A DNA stretch of 64,000 bases from Pseudomonas sp. 10S4. Lineage in GTDB: Bacteria; Pseudomonadota; Gammaproteobacteria; Pseudomonadales; Pseudomonadaceae. The notes beneath the pieces were generated by a model that saw nothing but the letters and a program-made list of their open reading frames with translations, ran no database searches and was not told the origin of the DNA. The stretch spans positions 1,302,001 to 1,366,000 of the forward strand of contig NZ_CP133774.1 in NCBI RefSeq assembly GCF_034344865.1, written 5' to 3'. This document shows, piece by piece, positions 49,762 to 58,995 of this stretch (its first letter is position 1; each line of letters opens with the position of its first letter). The position numbers were made by a program, and so were the translations under genes.

Positions 49762-50723
49762 CCAGTGCCTCTCCTTTCCCCGATTCCAGGGCCCAGCGCT
49801 TCACCTTGGGTGAATGGAATACCCGAGCTTCGGTGCGCGTCAGTGAGCACACCTATGCATTGCCGGCTGACCTGGAACATCAACTGCAAACACGCTACTG
49901 GTTTCCCCCGGCGTTTCTGCCTTACCTCAATCACCCGAGCATCGAGGCGGCGGGCCAATCAACGCTCCATCGCTTATCGGCCAACCATCTGGTGTATTTC
50001 CTCGACTACACCACCCTGCTCGAACATCGCATCGTCAACCGCGCGGTAGAAACCATCGTTCATGGCGAACTGGATCTCAACATCCCGCAACGGATGAAAA
50101 CGGCGGCGTTGCAGCTCTATACCGACGAAGGTTTCCACGCATTGTTCTCCAATAGCCTTGCCGAGCAGATTGCCCGTTTTTACGGCATCACCCAGCGTCC
50201 AGTGATGCCCCAGCGGATCACCCGGCTGAACGCTCTGCTCGCCCAAACCCCGGACCGGCACAGCGCACTGGCCTGGTTCCTGGTCGGCTTTGTGTCGGAG
50301 ACGATTATCGCCAGGGAACTGCTCGATGTTTGCCGCGAGTCGCTGGTGACCAGCGTTCAGGAGATGCTCAGGGATCACCTCACGGACGAGGCGCGCCACA
50401 GTCGCTATTTTTCAGAGGTGTTCCACTACCTGTGGCTGACCCTGACCAGCAGTCAGCGCACGTTCGCCGCCAGACTGTTGGTGGACATCATCCAGGTGTT
50501 CTTTGAAGTCGATGAGCGATGGCTGAAGGAAAGCCTGCACAGCGCGGGCCTGAGCGCAGCCTGCATTGCAGACATCCTTGGCGGATTGACAGGCATTCAG
50601 GCGGTCGTCCAGCGTGCGCGTTCAGGCGCTGGCGCTACGCTCCAGGCATTGCGCAACGCAGGGTTCTTCGACCTGCGCAGCAACCAGCTACTTTTCACAC
50701 AGGCAGGACTTCTCGATGGATGA
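49758..50723 (+). CDS. AurF-type diiron oxygenase
   Basis: From ATG 49758 the 321-residue helical protein can be laid on p-aminobenzoate N-oxygenase AurF. Its seven ligands, recalled as E101, E136, H139, E196, H223, E227 and H230, correspond to E89, E124, H127, E181, H207, E211 and H214 with almost the same spacing (YTDEGFH and HLTDEARH). AurF-like enzymes oxidise amines stepwise to hydroxylamine, nitroso or nitro groups. The substrate here is unknown; an amine made or carried by the pathway is the natural guess. The start lies inside the sagB-like stop, and the stop overlaps the MFS start by eight bases. Confidence 0.85.
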   Translation: MTSASPFPDSRAQRFTLGEWNTRASVRVSEHTYALPADLEHQLQTRYWFPPAFLPYLNHPSIEAAGQSTLHRLSANHLVYFLDYTTLLEHRIVNRAVETIVHGELDLNIPQRMKTAALQLYTDEGFHALFSNSLAEQIARFYGITQRPVMPQRITRLNALLAQTPDRHSALAWFLVGFVSETIIARELLDVCRESLVTSVQEMLRDHLTDEARHSRYFSEVFHYLWLTLTSSQRTFAARLLVDIIQVFFEVDERWLKESLHSAGLSAACIADILGGLTGIQAVVQRARSGAGATLQALRNAGFFDLRSNQLLFTQAGLLDG

Positions 50724-51921
50724 AGGAAAATCTGCGGTCAGTCTCAAAAAACGTCGTGCCGCGGTCATCCTGTTGATGACCATGGTGCTGCTCGGGGTCT
50801 TTCCGCTGGACGTTTTGTTGCCCTCTTTTCCAGCACTGGCCGAACACTTTCAGACCACCTCGGCCGACATTGCGTTTTCAATCAGCCTGTTCGCCGTCGG
50901 CATCGCCCTGTCTCAACTGCTGATCGGGCCGCTGTCGGACACCATCGGACGCAAGGGGCTGCTGCTGGCCGGGATGCTGGTCTCGATCATCGGCGCGGCA
51001 GGTTGCCTGCTTTCCACCGAGTACTCCTGGTTCCTGCTGTTCCGGGTGATACAGGCTATCGGTTGCGGTTGTTTCGTACTCACTCAAGCCTTGGTTCAAG
51101 ATCTGTTCGAAGGCAAGGAGCGAGATCGCTTGAGGATTCTCATGGTGACTGCCAGCGGGATCTTCATTTCCATTTCGCCACTGGCCGGGACGCTGCTGCA
51201 ACAAGCCCTGGACTGGCCCGGAAGCTTTGTGGCCTTCATCGCCCTGGCCAGTGCCGTGTTTCTGAAAGCCTGCTTCCTCCTTGAAAACCAGCGCCCGACC
51301 CATGTCATGCGCCAGGGCATTGTCCAGTCATACCGTTTGGTCTATCGCGATGCGGGGTTTCTTGGGTATTGGTTGATCGCCGCGATTGCCTTTGCCTGCC
51401 ATTTTTCTTTCATCGTCATTTCGCCACTGATCTTCATGGACCAGTTGCAGCTTTCGCCGTACGAGTTTTCGCTGACGCTGTTGCTCTATGGCCTTGCGTA
51501 CATCATCGGCGGCATCGTCGCCCGACTCCTCGGCGGCCGAATAGCACCCAATACGCAGATCCTCACGGGCCTGGGCCTGATCCTCTTTTCGGGCCTGGTG
51601 ATGCTCATGCTTTCAACGTTGCTGGGGCTGTCGACCTTCACCGTCCTGATCCCGATGATCATCTGCACCGCCGGCACCACCATCGCCCGCCCGATCGCCA
51701 CCTCCAAAGCCATGGAGGTATTTCCGGACAAGGCAGGTACATCTGCGGCGGCCGGGAACACCCTGATATTCATATTCGGCGGATTGATCAGCGCCTTGAT
51801 CAACCTGAGTGCCACCGACCTGCAGTCGACCCTGGCACTGAGTTTTCTGCTTCTCAGCGCCACCGGTATAGGCCTCAATGCGCTGATTACCCGACGCCAT
51901 CGGGTACTGACCGCCGGGTGA
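50716..51921 (+). CDS. Bcr/CflA-subfamily MFS drug exporter
   Basis: The 401-residue protein has about 12 membrane segments. The family marks are PLDVLLPSFPALAEHFQ after the first helix and motif A, GPLSDTIGRKGLLLAG, in the loop between helices 2 and 3. Bcr/CflA proteins are proton-driven exporters of small antibiotics. ATG 50716 overlaps the AurF-type gene, so the three enzymes/transporter genes are one transcript. It most likely exports the pathway product or protects the producer (inference). Confidence 0.9.
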   Translation: MDEGKSAVSLKKRRAAVILLMTMVLLGVFPLDVLLPSFPALAEHFQTTSADIAFSISLFAVGIALSQLLIGPLSDTIGRKGLLLAGMLVSIIGAAGCLLSTEYSWFLLFRVIQAIGCGCFVLTQALVQDLFEGKERDRLRILMVTASGIFISISPLAGTLLQQALDWPGSFVAFIALASAVFLKACFLLENQRPTHVMRQGIVQSYRLVYRDAGFLGYWLIAAIAFACHFSFIVISPLIFMDQLQLSPYEFSLTLLLYGLAYIIGGIVARLLGGRIAPNTQILTGLGLILFSGLVMLMLSTLLGLSTFTVLIPMIICTAGTTIARPIATSKAMEVFPDKAGTSAAAGNTLIFIFGGLISALINLSATDLQSTLALSFLLLSATGIGLNALITRRHRVLTAG

Positions 51922-52178
51922 ACGTTGCCGGTCGTCATCCCACATGTTGCGTTAGCGCTGGATCAACACTTTCCGGCATTCCCTCTTGACGCCAGCGGTG
52001 TAGAATCGCGGGATTCATCGCCATTCATCCCCCGGCGGGTTTATGAGCTCAGGCTGAGGCAAGCGGCGATCCCGCAAAGTCATCGGCAACTTCCGGACAC
52101 ACGGCCATTTCTGAGTGTTCCAGACGTCAATAGAAGCTCACTCCCCTTTGATACCTGATTAGCCGCCCGGAGTGCTCC
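51922..52178. other. ilvD leader region
   Basis: These 257 bp lie between the MFS gene and ilvD, with no REP and no credible ORF. They must include the ilvD promoter; a TAGAAT hexamer near 51999 is a weak -10 candidate without a fitting -35. No clear terminator was seen behind the MFS gene. Confidence 0.4.
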
Positions 52179-54020
52179 ATGCCTGATTACCGCTCGAAAA
52201 CATCCACCCACGGCCGCAACATGGCCGGCGCCCGCGCACTGTGGCGCGCCACCGGGATGAAAGATGACGACTTCAAGAAGCCGATCATCGCCATTGCCAA
52301 CTCCTTCACCCAGTTCGTACCGGGCCACGTCCACCTCAAGGACCTTGGCCAACTGGTCGCCCGCGAAATCGAACGGGCCGGCGGTGTCGCCAAAGAATTC
52401 AACACCATCGCCGTGGATGACGGCATCGCCATGGGCCACGACGGCATGCTGTATTCGCTGCCGAGCCGCGAGATCATCGCCGACTCCGTCGAATACATGG
52501 TCAACGCCCACTGCGCCGACGCCATCGTCTGCATCTCCAACTGCGACAAGATCACCCCTGGCATGCTGATGGCCGCCCTGCGCCTGAACATTCCGGTGAT
52601 CTTCGTTTCCGGCGGTCCGATGGAAGCCGGCAAGACTAAACTGGCCAGCCACGGTCTCGACCTGGTCGATGCCATGGTGATCGCCGCCGACTCCAGCGCT
52701 TCTGACGAGAAAGTCGCTGAGTACGAGCGCAGCGCTTGCCCGACCTGCGGTTCGTGCTCCGGCATGTTCACCGCCAATTCGATGAACTGCCTGGTTGAAG
52801 CCCTGGGCCTGGCATTGCCGGGCAACGGTTCGACCCTGGCCACCCACAGCGACCGCGAGCAATTGTTCCTGCAAGCCGGCCGCACCATCGTCGATCTGTG
52901 CAAGCGTTACTACGGCGACAACGATGAGTCGGTATTGCCGCGCAACATCGCCAACTTCAAGGCGTTCGAAAACGCCATGACGCTGGACATCGCCATGGGC
53001 GGTTCCACCAACACCATCCTGCACTTGCTGGCCGCCGCCCAGGAAGCCGAGATCGACTTCGACCTGAAGGACATCGACCGCCTCTCCCGCCACGTGCCGC
53101 AACTGTGCAAAGTCGCGCCGAATATCCAGAAGTACCACATGGAAGACGTACACCGCGCCGGTGGCATCTTCAGCATCCTCGGCTCGCTGGCTCGTGGCGG
53201 CCTGCTGCACACCGAGCTGCCGACCGTGCACAGCAAGAGCATGGCTGAAGGCATCGCCAAGTGGGACATCACCCAGACCACCGACGAAGCCGTACATCAC
53301 TTCTTCAAGGCCGGCCCTGCGGGTATTCCGACGCAAACCGCGTTCAGCCAGTCGACCCGTTGGGAAACCCTGGACGACGACCGTGAAAACGGCTGCATCC
53401 GCAGTGTCGAGCACGCTTATTCGCAAGAGGGCGGCCTCGCCGTTCTGTACGGCAACATCGCCCTGGACGGTTGCGTGGTGAAAACCGCCGGCGTCGACGA
53501 GTCGATCCACGTCTTCGAAGGCAACGCGAAGATCTTCGAAAGCCAGGACAGCGCCGTACGCGGCATCCTCGCTGACGAAGTGAAGGCCGGCGACATCGTG
53601 ATCATTCGTTACGAAGGTCCGAAAGGCGGCCCGGGCATGCAGGAAATGCTGTACCCGACGTCCTACCTGAAATCCAAAGGCCTGGGCAAAGCCTGCGCGC
53701 TGCTCACCGACGGTCGTTTCTCCGGCGGCACCTCGGGTCTGTCCATCGGTCACGCTTCGCCAGAAGCCGCTGCTGGCGGTGCGATTGGTCTGGTGCAGGA
53801 CGGCGACAAAGTGCTGATTGACATTCCGAACCGCTCGATCAACCTGTTGATCAGCGATGAAGAACTGGCGGCACGCCGGGTCGAGCAAGACCAGAAAGGC
53901 TGGAAACCGGTAGAGAAACGTCCACGTAAAGTGACCACCGCGCTGAAAGCCTACGCCCTGCTGGCCACCAGCGCTGACAAGGGTGCTGTGCGTAACAAGG
54001 CGATGCTCGACGGGCTGTAA
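52179..54020 (+). CDS. ilvD: IlvD, dihydroxy-acid dehydratase
   Basis: The 613-residue Fe-S enzyme performs the third step of valine, isoleucine and leucine synthesis. Cluster and active-site cysteines are in [12 protein letters not shown] (about 119-130) and [19 protein letters not shown] (about 187-205). The C-terminal catalytic segment [21 protein letters not shown] is intact. The length matches the long bacterial form. A strong terminator follows, and IS copy 2 lies 18 bp beyond that. Confidence 0.97.
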   Translation: MPDYRSKTSTHGRNMAGARALWRATGMKDDDFKKPIIAIANSFTQFVPGHVHLKDLGQLVAREIERAGGVAKEFNTIAVDDGIAMGHDGMLYSLPSREIIADSVEYMVNAHCADAIVCISNCDKITPGMLMAALRLNIPVIFVSGGPMEAGKTKLASHGLDLVDAMVIAADSSASDEKVAEYERSACPTCGSCSGMFTANSMNCLVEALGLALPGNGSTLATHSDREQLFLQAGRTIVDLCKRYYGDNDESVLPRNIANFKAFENAMTLDIAMGGSTNTILHLLAAAQEAEIDFDLKDIDRLSRHVPQLCKVAPNIQKYHMEDVHRAGGIFSILGSLARGGLLHTELPTVHSKSMAEGIAKWDITQTTDEAVHHFFKAGPAGIPTQTAFSQSTRWETLDDDRENGCIRSVEHAYSQEGGLAVLYGNIALDGCVVKTAGVDESIHVFEGNAKIFESQDSAVRGILADEVKAGDIVIIRYEGPKGGPGMQEMLYPTSYLKSKGLGKACALLTDGRFSGGTSGLSIGHASPEAAAGGAIGLVQDGDKVLIDIPNRSINLLISDEELAARRVEQDQKGWKPVEKRPRKVTTALKAYALLATSADKGAVRNKAMLDGL

Positions 54021-54035
54021 GGCTTAACCGTCGAA

Positions 54036-54071
54036 CAAAAAAATGCCCCGCCAAGTGCGGGGCATTTTTTT
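54036..54071 (+). terminator. Rho-independent terminator of ilvD
   Basis: AAAAAATGCCCCGC, loop CAAGT in part, and GCGGGGCATTTTTTT form a strong stem with a seven-T tail and a matching A-tract, so it could work in both directions. Confidence 0.92.
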
Positions 54072-54096
54072 GCGTTCAACTCGGTCAAGTAATGAA

Positions 54097-54107
54097 ATGG
54101 CTCCCCC
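54097..54107. repeat. IS copy 2 subterminal inverted repeat (left end)
   Basis: ATGGCTCCCCC, 7 bp inside the left end, pairs with GGGGGAACCAT at 55426-55436 at 10 of 11 positions. Confidence 0.75.
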
Positions 54108-54165
54108 GCCGCCCCCTGTGATCACCCACTAAGCTTTCACAGGGGGCTCATCGGAGACCGTTGCC

Positions 54166-55191
54166 ATGAACAAAGTAGCTATTGTCGCCATCGATCTGGG
54201 AAAACACACCTTTCATCTGCATGCACAAGATGATCGTGGTCATGAGCTTTACCGCAAAAAGTTTAATCGGGCGGCGCTCATCCAGCATCTGGCCAATCTC
54301 GAACCCTGCACCGTTGCGATGGAAGCTTGCGGCGGAGCCCACTTCATGGCGCAGGAAGTCTCAAGACTGGGGCATATACCCAAACTCATTGCTCCGCATC
54401 TCGTGCGTCCGTATGTGAAAAGCAACAAGAACGACTTCGCTGATGCCGAAGCGATCTGCGAGGCTGCAACTCGTCCAACAATGCGCTTTGTGCCGCCCAA
54501 GAATCAGGCTCAGCAGGCGCTGGCCATGCTCAACTCGACACGTGATTCGTTCATCAAAGAACGTACTGCTACCGTCAATCGGATTCACGCAGCCCTCCTG
54601 GAAGTCGGAATCAGCTTGGCCCCAGGCTTCAAGTCCATCAAAGATCTTCCAGCGCTGCTTGAAGCACATCCACTTCCCGATTCCATCAAAAAACTACTGA
54701 CCAGGCTGCGTGAGCACTTCAATTACTTGCACGAGCAGGTCAAGGCTTTGGATAAGGAAGTGGAGTGCCAAGCCGCTGAAGATGATCTGGCTGTTCGCTT
54801 GATGACGATGCCGTGTGTCGGCCCGATCACCTCCAGCGTCCTGGCTGCCGAGTTGGGCGATGGCAAACAGTTCAAGTGCGGCCGAGGCTATTCGGCCTCG
54901 ATCGGGCTAGTGCCCAAACAACACTCCACGGGCGGAAAAACCGTACTTTTAGGCATCAGCAAGCGGGGTGACCGAAACCAGAGACGTCTGCTGATCCAGT
55001 GTGCCCGCGTCTATCTGATGCAGTTGGATCGACAGAAAGGAGCGCTGGCGGACTGGGTCCGACGGCTATGGGACAACCATCACTCCAATCATGTGGTCTG
55101 CGCACTGGCCAACAAACTGGCGAGAATCGCCTGGGCGATTGCAGCACACCACACCGAATTCGATGCGGGGCCAGGCGCGATGAACGCCTGA
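54166..55191 (+). CDS. IS110-family transposase (DEDD recombinase), copy 2
   Basis: The 341-residue recombinase differs from copy 1 only at residue 15 (Thr here). The acidic residues D10, E53, D90 and D93 and the C-terminal GYSASIGLVPKQHSTGGK segment are intact. It is preceded by about 76 bp of left end and followed by a long noncoding right end. Both copies are full length, suggesting recent spread. Confidence 0.95.
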   Translation: MNKVAIVAIDLGKHTFHLHAQDDRGHELYRKKFNRAALIQHLANLEPCTVAMEACGGAHFMAQEVSRLGHIPKLIAPHLVRPYVKSNKNDFADAEAICEAATRPTMRFVPPKNQAQQALAMLNSTRDSFIKERTATVNRIHAALLEVGISLAPGFKSIKDLPALLEAHPLPDSIKKLLTRLREHFNYLHEQVKALDKEVECQAAEDDLAVRLMTMPCVGPITSSVLAAELGDGKQFKCGRGYSASIGLVPKQHSTGGKTVLLGISKRGDRNQRRLLIQCARVYLMQLDRQKGALADWVRRLWDNHHSNHVVCALANKLARIAWAIAAHHTEFDAGPGAMNA

Positions 55192-55425
55192 CCCCGCTGT
55201 CACCCGAGCACCACCCACCTGGTTTGCGATGCTGGATAACAGATGACGTGAACGGCCAACCGGCCTGACGAAAACCCTGAGCTCCCACACGGCTGAAAGG
55301 CCGTCCAAGTAATTAGGATCGCCGGGCATCGATTCTCATCAAGGCGCGAATGGACCAACCTCCACTCAGACGCCGGATAGATGAAAGCAAGCCAAACACA
55401 TCATCAAAAACAGTATTGCAGAAAA
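55192..55425 (+). ncRNA. Candidate bridge RNA region in the IS copy 2 right end
   Basis: The 234-bp noncoding stretch after the transposase stop is conserved with copy 1, including invertible elements such as GGCCAACCGGCC and GGCTGAAAGGCC. By analogy with IS1111-group elements it should encode the bridge RNA. The prediction rests on position and family, not on a computed fold. Confidence 0.4.
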
Positions 55426-55436
55426 GGGGGAACCAT
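55426..55436. repeat. IS copy 2 subterminal inverted repeat (right end)
   Basis: GGGGGAACCAT, 3 bp inside the right end of the element, partner of 54097-54107. Confidence 0.75.
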
Positions 55437-55439
55437 AGA

Positions 55440-55530
55440 TGTGGGAGCGGGCTTGCTCGCGAAGAGGGAGTGTCAGTCAATATCACTGTTGCCTGACACA
55501 CCGCTTTCGCGAGCAAGCCCGCTCCCACAG
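55440..55530. repeat. REP inverted pair abutting IS copy 2
   Basis: TGTGGGAGCGGGCTTGCTCGCGAA starts at the first base beyond the IS. The facing arm TTCGCGAGCAAGCCCGCTCCCACA ends near 55529. Between here and the pchP stop (55591) nothing else is evident. Confidence 0.9.
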
Positions 55531-55590
55531 AGGATTTGTGTCGATCACAATATTGTGGCCTTACACAAATCTTGTGGAAGCGAGCCCGTC

Positions 55591-56658
55591 TTACTGAATC
55601 TCTTCAGGCTTGACGATCACCCAGTTCTTGTCCGCCGTCACCGGCAAGCCTTCTTTCGCCTGAGCCGCAGCGTGCTTGGCCATCATGCCGTTGAGCTGAG
55701 TCATGTATTTGTCTTTGCGGTTGACCCACAAGTGGATGCCACCCTTGGCCACGTCGACGCTGTGAAACAGCATGTAGCCGTCACTGGTCGGTGTATCGCC
55801 ACCCACCAGCACCGGTTTTTTCCACTCGTCGATGTAGGTCAGGATCGCCGCTTGCTTGCCGGCCATCCAGGTTGCCGGTGTCCACAGGTATGGCGTCAGT
55901 TCCAGGCCGAGGTTGGCCTTCTCGTCATACTTGCCGGCGGTGATCTGTTTGCGCGCGGTGGTCAGTTCGCCAGTCTTGCGGTCCTTGAGCAGCGTGCTCA
56001 CGCCGATCACGTTCTGCGGTTTGACGTTGTAGCCGTATTTCGGATCGGCCGCGACCATGCGCACCAGTTCCTCGGAGGCGGCGGTCATCACGTAGACCTC
56101 GATGCCGTTCTCCATCAGCTTGTTGTAAAGCTCGGCCTGGCCGGTGAAGACTTTCGGTGGCTGGACGTCGATGTTCTTGACCACATCGCCGTCGTAATAC
56201 GTGCTCGGCACCGGTTTGCCGGACGCCATCAGCTCATCGACATAACCCTTGAGCTCTTGAAGGGTGAAGCCTGCGAACACTTGGGCGACCCATGGATAGC
56301 AAACCATGTCGTCGATTTCACAGAGGCGATAGTAGTAACTGAACAGGCTTTCCTTATGGTCGGCGGTGTCCTTGAACGGAATCAGTTTCAGGGAGGGATC
56401 GAGGGTCTCGCGGGTGATCAGGCCCTTGTTTTCCAGGAACGGCAGCAACGACTCTTCGAGGTCGTAGCGGTAACTGGTGTTGTCCATGTCGAACACCGCG
56501 AAGTTACCTTTGTTGGCATTGGCCGCGATCATCGCGTCCAGTGCCTTGGCCTGATCGGCTGGCCAGTGTTTCAGGTCAGTCGCGAACGCCTGGCCCGCAA
56601 GGCTCAAGCCCAATCCTAAACCCAGTGCGACAGCCAGCATTTTCGGTGCGAACTTCAT
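55591..56658 (-). CDS. pchP: PchP-like phosphorylcholine phosphatase (HAD superfamily)
   Basis: The roughly 355-residue periplasmic enzyme has a signal peptide (about 1-27, ending GQAFA). HAD motif I is [20 protein letters not shown] in outline (nucleophile Asp near 60). Motif II lies around [17 protein letters not shown], and motif III/IV includes [16 protein letters not shown]. In P. aeruginosa PchP releases choline from phosphorylcholine and is induced by choline and betaine. The ATG at 56658 has AAGGA at a better distance than the ATG at 56664. It is divergent from tcyP across about 250 bp, where no specific operator could be assigned. Confidence 0.9.
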   Translation of the reverse strand: MKFAPKMLAVALGLGLGLSLAGQAFATDLKHWPADQAKALDAMIAANANKGNFAVFDMDNTSYRYDLEESLLPFLENKGLITRETLDPSLKLIPFKDTADHKESLFSYYYRLCEIDDMVCYPWVAQVFAGFTLQELKGYVDELMASGKPVPSTYYDGDVVKNIDVQPPKVFTGQAELYNKLMENGIEVYVMTAASEELVRMVAADPKYGYNVKPQNVIGVSTLLKDRKTGELTTARKQITAGKYDEKANLGLELTPYLWTPATWMAGKQAAILTYIDEWKKPVLVGGDTPTSDGYMLFHSVDVAKGGIHLWVNRKDKYMTQLNGMMAKHAAAQAKEGLPVTADKNWVIVKPEEIQ

Positions 56659-56911
56659 CTGCATGCTTCCTTGTAGAGAGACCCTGATTCAAAGAGATCG
56701 ACGCTAACAAAAAAGTGTGACCGTTCTCGTCCGCCCGCGACCGCTTACGTCCTGATTCCGTCAGGCGCATTCCCCAGAGCGGCACTGGCTTATTCCAAAA
56801 ACGACAGTCCACCTCTGTTTTTGATATTAATTCATTAGATATCAAGCTGTTAGGCTTGCCGGTTCGCAGCTGCCCTGGAAGGCAGTTGGCACAAGCCTTA
56901 TCGGAGTCTTT

Positions 56912-58302
56912 ATGAATCTGCCGCTGATTCTCAATCTGCTGGTGTTCCTCGCCCTGCTCTTCGGCCTGGTGCAAACCCGTCACACCTCCTGGAGCCTGGC
57001 CAAAAAGTCCTGCTCGCACTGGCATTGGGTGTGGCATTCGGCGTGGCGTTGCACGCCATTTACGGTGACGGCAACCCGGTGCTGAAAGCCTCGATCGGCT
57101 GGTTCGATCTGGTCGGTAACGGTTACGTGCAGTTGCTGCAAATGATCGTGATCCCGCTGGTGTTCGCCTCGATCCTCAGCGCTGTGGCCCGTCTGCACAA
57201 CGCCTCGTCGCTGGGCAAAATCAGCTTCCTGACCATCGGCACGCTGCTGTTCACCACCGCCATCGCGGCGCTGATCGGTATCGGCCTGACCAACCTGTTC
57301 GGCCTGACCGCCGATGGCTTGGTGGCCGGCACTCAGGAAATGGCCCGTCTGCAAACCATCCAGACCGACTACGCCGGCAAGGTCGCTGACCTGAATGTGC
57401 CGCAGTTGCTGCTGTCGTTCATCCCGCAGAACCCGTTCGCCGACCTGGCCCGCGCCAAGCCGACGTCGATCATTAGCGTGGTGATCTTCGCTGCGTTCCT
57501 CGGGGTCGCGGCGCTGCAGCTGCTGAAAGACGACGTCGAGAAAGGTCAGAAAGTGATCAACGCCATCGACACCCTGCAAGCCTGGGTGATGCGTTTGGTG
57601 CGTCTGGTGATGAAGCTGACCCCGTACGGCGTTTTGGCGCTGATGACCAAAGTGGTCGCCGGCTCCAACCTGCAAGACATCATCAAGCTCGGTAGTTTCG
57701 TGGTGGTGTCCTACATCGGCCTGGGCCTGATGTTCGTGATCCATGGCCTGCTGGTGTCGGCGGCCGGGATCAACCCGCTGCGTTTCTTCCGCAAGATCTG
57801 GCCGGTGCTGACCTTTGCCTTCACCAGCCGCTCCAGCGCAGCGAGCATTCCGCTGAGCATCGAAGCGCAGACCCGTCGCCTGGGCATCCCGCAGTCCATC
57901 GCCAGTTTCGCCGCTTCGTTCGGCGCGACCATTGGCCAGAACGGTTGTGCCGGTCTGTATCCGGCGATGTTGGCGGTGATGGTCGCGCCGACCGTGGGCA
58001 TCAACCCGCTCGACCCGCTGTGGATCGCGACGCTGGTGGCGATTGTGACCCTGAGTTCGGCCGGTGTGGCCGGGGTCGGTGGCGGCGCGACGTTTGCCGC
58101 GTTGATTGTGCTGCCGGCCATGGGCTTGCCGGTGTCACTGGTGGCGTTGCTGATTTCGGTCGAGCCGCTGATCGACATGGGCCGTACGGCGTTGAACGTC
58201 AGCGGTTCGATTACGGCGGGGGCGATTACCAGCCAGATCATGCAGCAGACGGATAAAGAGCTGCTGGATGCGGATGAGCATGCGGAGTTGGCTCAGGCTT
58301 GA
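56912..58302 (+). pseudogene. tcyP: TcyP (YdjN)-type L-cystine sodium symporter, broken by a 1-base deletion
   Basis: This transporter of the dicarboxylate/amino-acid:cation symporter family imports cystine. The ATG at 56912 (CGGAG upstream) encodes [20 protein letters not shown] and then [12 protein letters not shown]. The frame breaks in AAAAA (57002-57006). A sixth A gives [20 protein letters not shown] and the rest, to 463 residues, the same length as E. coli YdjN, which it closely resembles. The transport core has [20 protein letters not shown] and [20 protein letters not shown]. Its position between ilvD and folA fits PA0352. Confidence 0.9.
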
Positions 58303-58322
58303 TCAGCGCCTGACAGACCGCT

Positions 58323-58394
58323 ATCGCGAGCAAGCTCGCTCCCACAGGGTGTGTCGATCACACATCCAATGTGGGAGCGAGCTTGCTCGCGATG
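58323..58394. repeat. REP inverted pair between tcyP and folA
   Basis: ATCGCGAGCAAGCTCGCTCCCACA and TGTGGGAGCGAGCTTGCTCGCGAT lie between convergent genes, ending 4 bp from the folA stop. Confidence 0.88.
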
Positions 58395-58397
58395 CTT

Positions 58398-58910
58398 TTA
58401 GGCTTTTTCCCAAATTTCAAATGCGTACGCCGGCTTATCCCCTTCCGCCGGATTCGGCACATTCGACACCAGTTTCCACTGGTTCAAATCAAACTCCGGA
58501 AACCACGCATCCCCTTCCGGGCTCAGCGCGACACGCGTCAGGTACAGCCGATCGGCCTGTGCCAAGCCTTGGGCATACAACTGCGCCCCGCCAATCAGCA
58601 TCAGCTCATCGATGCCCTGCTCCTTCGCCCACTCTTCAGCGCGAACAACCGCAGCCTCCAGCGACGGATAAACCTCCGCGCCCGCCAACACCAGATCCGC
58701 CTGACGGCTGACCACGATGTTCAACCGGCCCGGCAGCGGACGACCGAGGGAATCCCAGGTCTTGCGCCCCATGATGATCGGCTTGCCCAAGGTGGTGGCC
58801 TTGAAGTATTTGAAGTCCCCCGGCAAGTGCCAGGGCATGCTGTTGTCGACGCCGATCACACGGTTTTCACCGAGGGCTGCGATCAGGCTAAGGGGGAGTG
58901 ATTTAGTCAT
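58398..58910 (-). CDS. folA: FolA, dihydrofolate reductase
   Basis: The 170-residue enzyme makes tetrahydrofolate and is the trimethoprim target. It shows LSLIAALGENRVIGVDNSMPWHLPGDFKYF in outline, the NADPH motif IIMGRKTWDSLGRPLPGR, and the late LMLIGGAQLYAQGL and YLTRV. The start at 58910 (MTKSLPLSLIAALG) fits homologues; the longer in-frame ATG at 58976 has no support. It is divergent from the DUF2868 gene. Confidence 0.96.
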   Translation of the reverse strand: MTKSLPLSLIAALGENRVIGVDNSMPWHLPGDFKYFKATTLGKPIIMGRKTWDSLGRPLPGRLNIVVSRQADLVLAGAEVYPSLEAAVVRAEEWAKEQGIDELMLIGGAQLYAQGLAQADRLYLTRVALSPEGDAWFPEFDLNQWKLVSNVPNPAEGDKPAYAFEIWEKA

Positions 58911-58995
58911 GCCGGCGAGGATACCAGAGCCTCCCTTTCCCGGATAAGCGCCACAGCGGTTATGCTCACCGTTCATTTAAGCGACGGGATGCCGC

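Larger units (their letters stand above)
54090..55439 (+). mobile_element. IS110-family (IS1111-type) insertion sequence, copy 2
   Basis: The 1350-bp element is >99% identical by eye to copy 1 at 36687-38037, in opposite orientation. Its left end is TAATGAA followed by the subterminal repeat ATGGCTCCCCC (54097-54107). Its right end is the partner GGGGGAACCAT (55426-55436) plus 3 bp. The right end abuts TGTGGGAGCGGGCTTGCTCG, the outer edge of a REP doublet, exactly as in copy 1. No target duplication is apparent, as expected for this family. Confidence 0.9.

Noticed and set aside
52080-53888. Open frame of about 600 codons on the minus strand opposite ilvD
   Set aside because: It mirrors the ilvD codon structure in a GC-rich gene, has His/Gly/Val-rich low-complexity sequence with no domain, and ilvD on the other strand is certain.
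55381-56619. Plus-strand open frame spanning the IS end, REP and the antisense of pchP
   Set aside because: It runs through noncoding repeats and the reverse of a conserved phosphatase gene.
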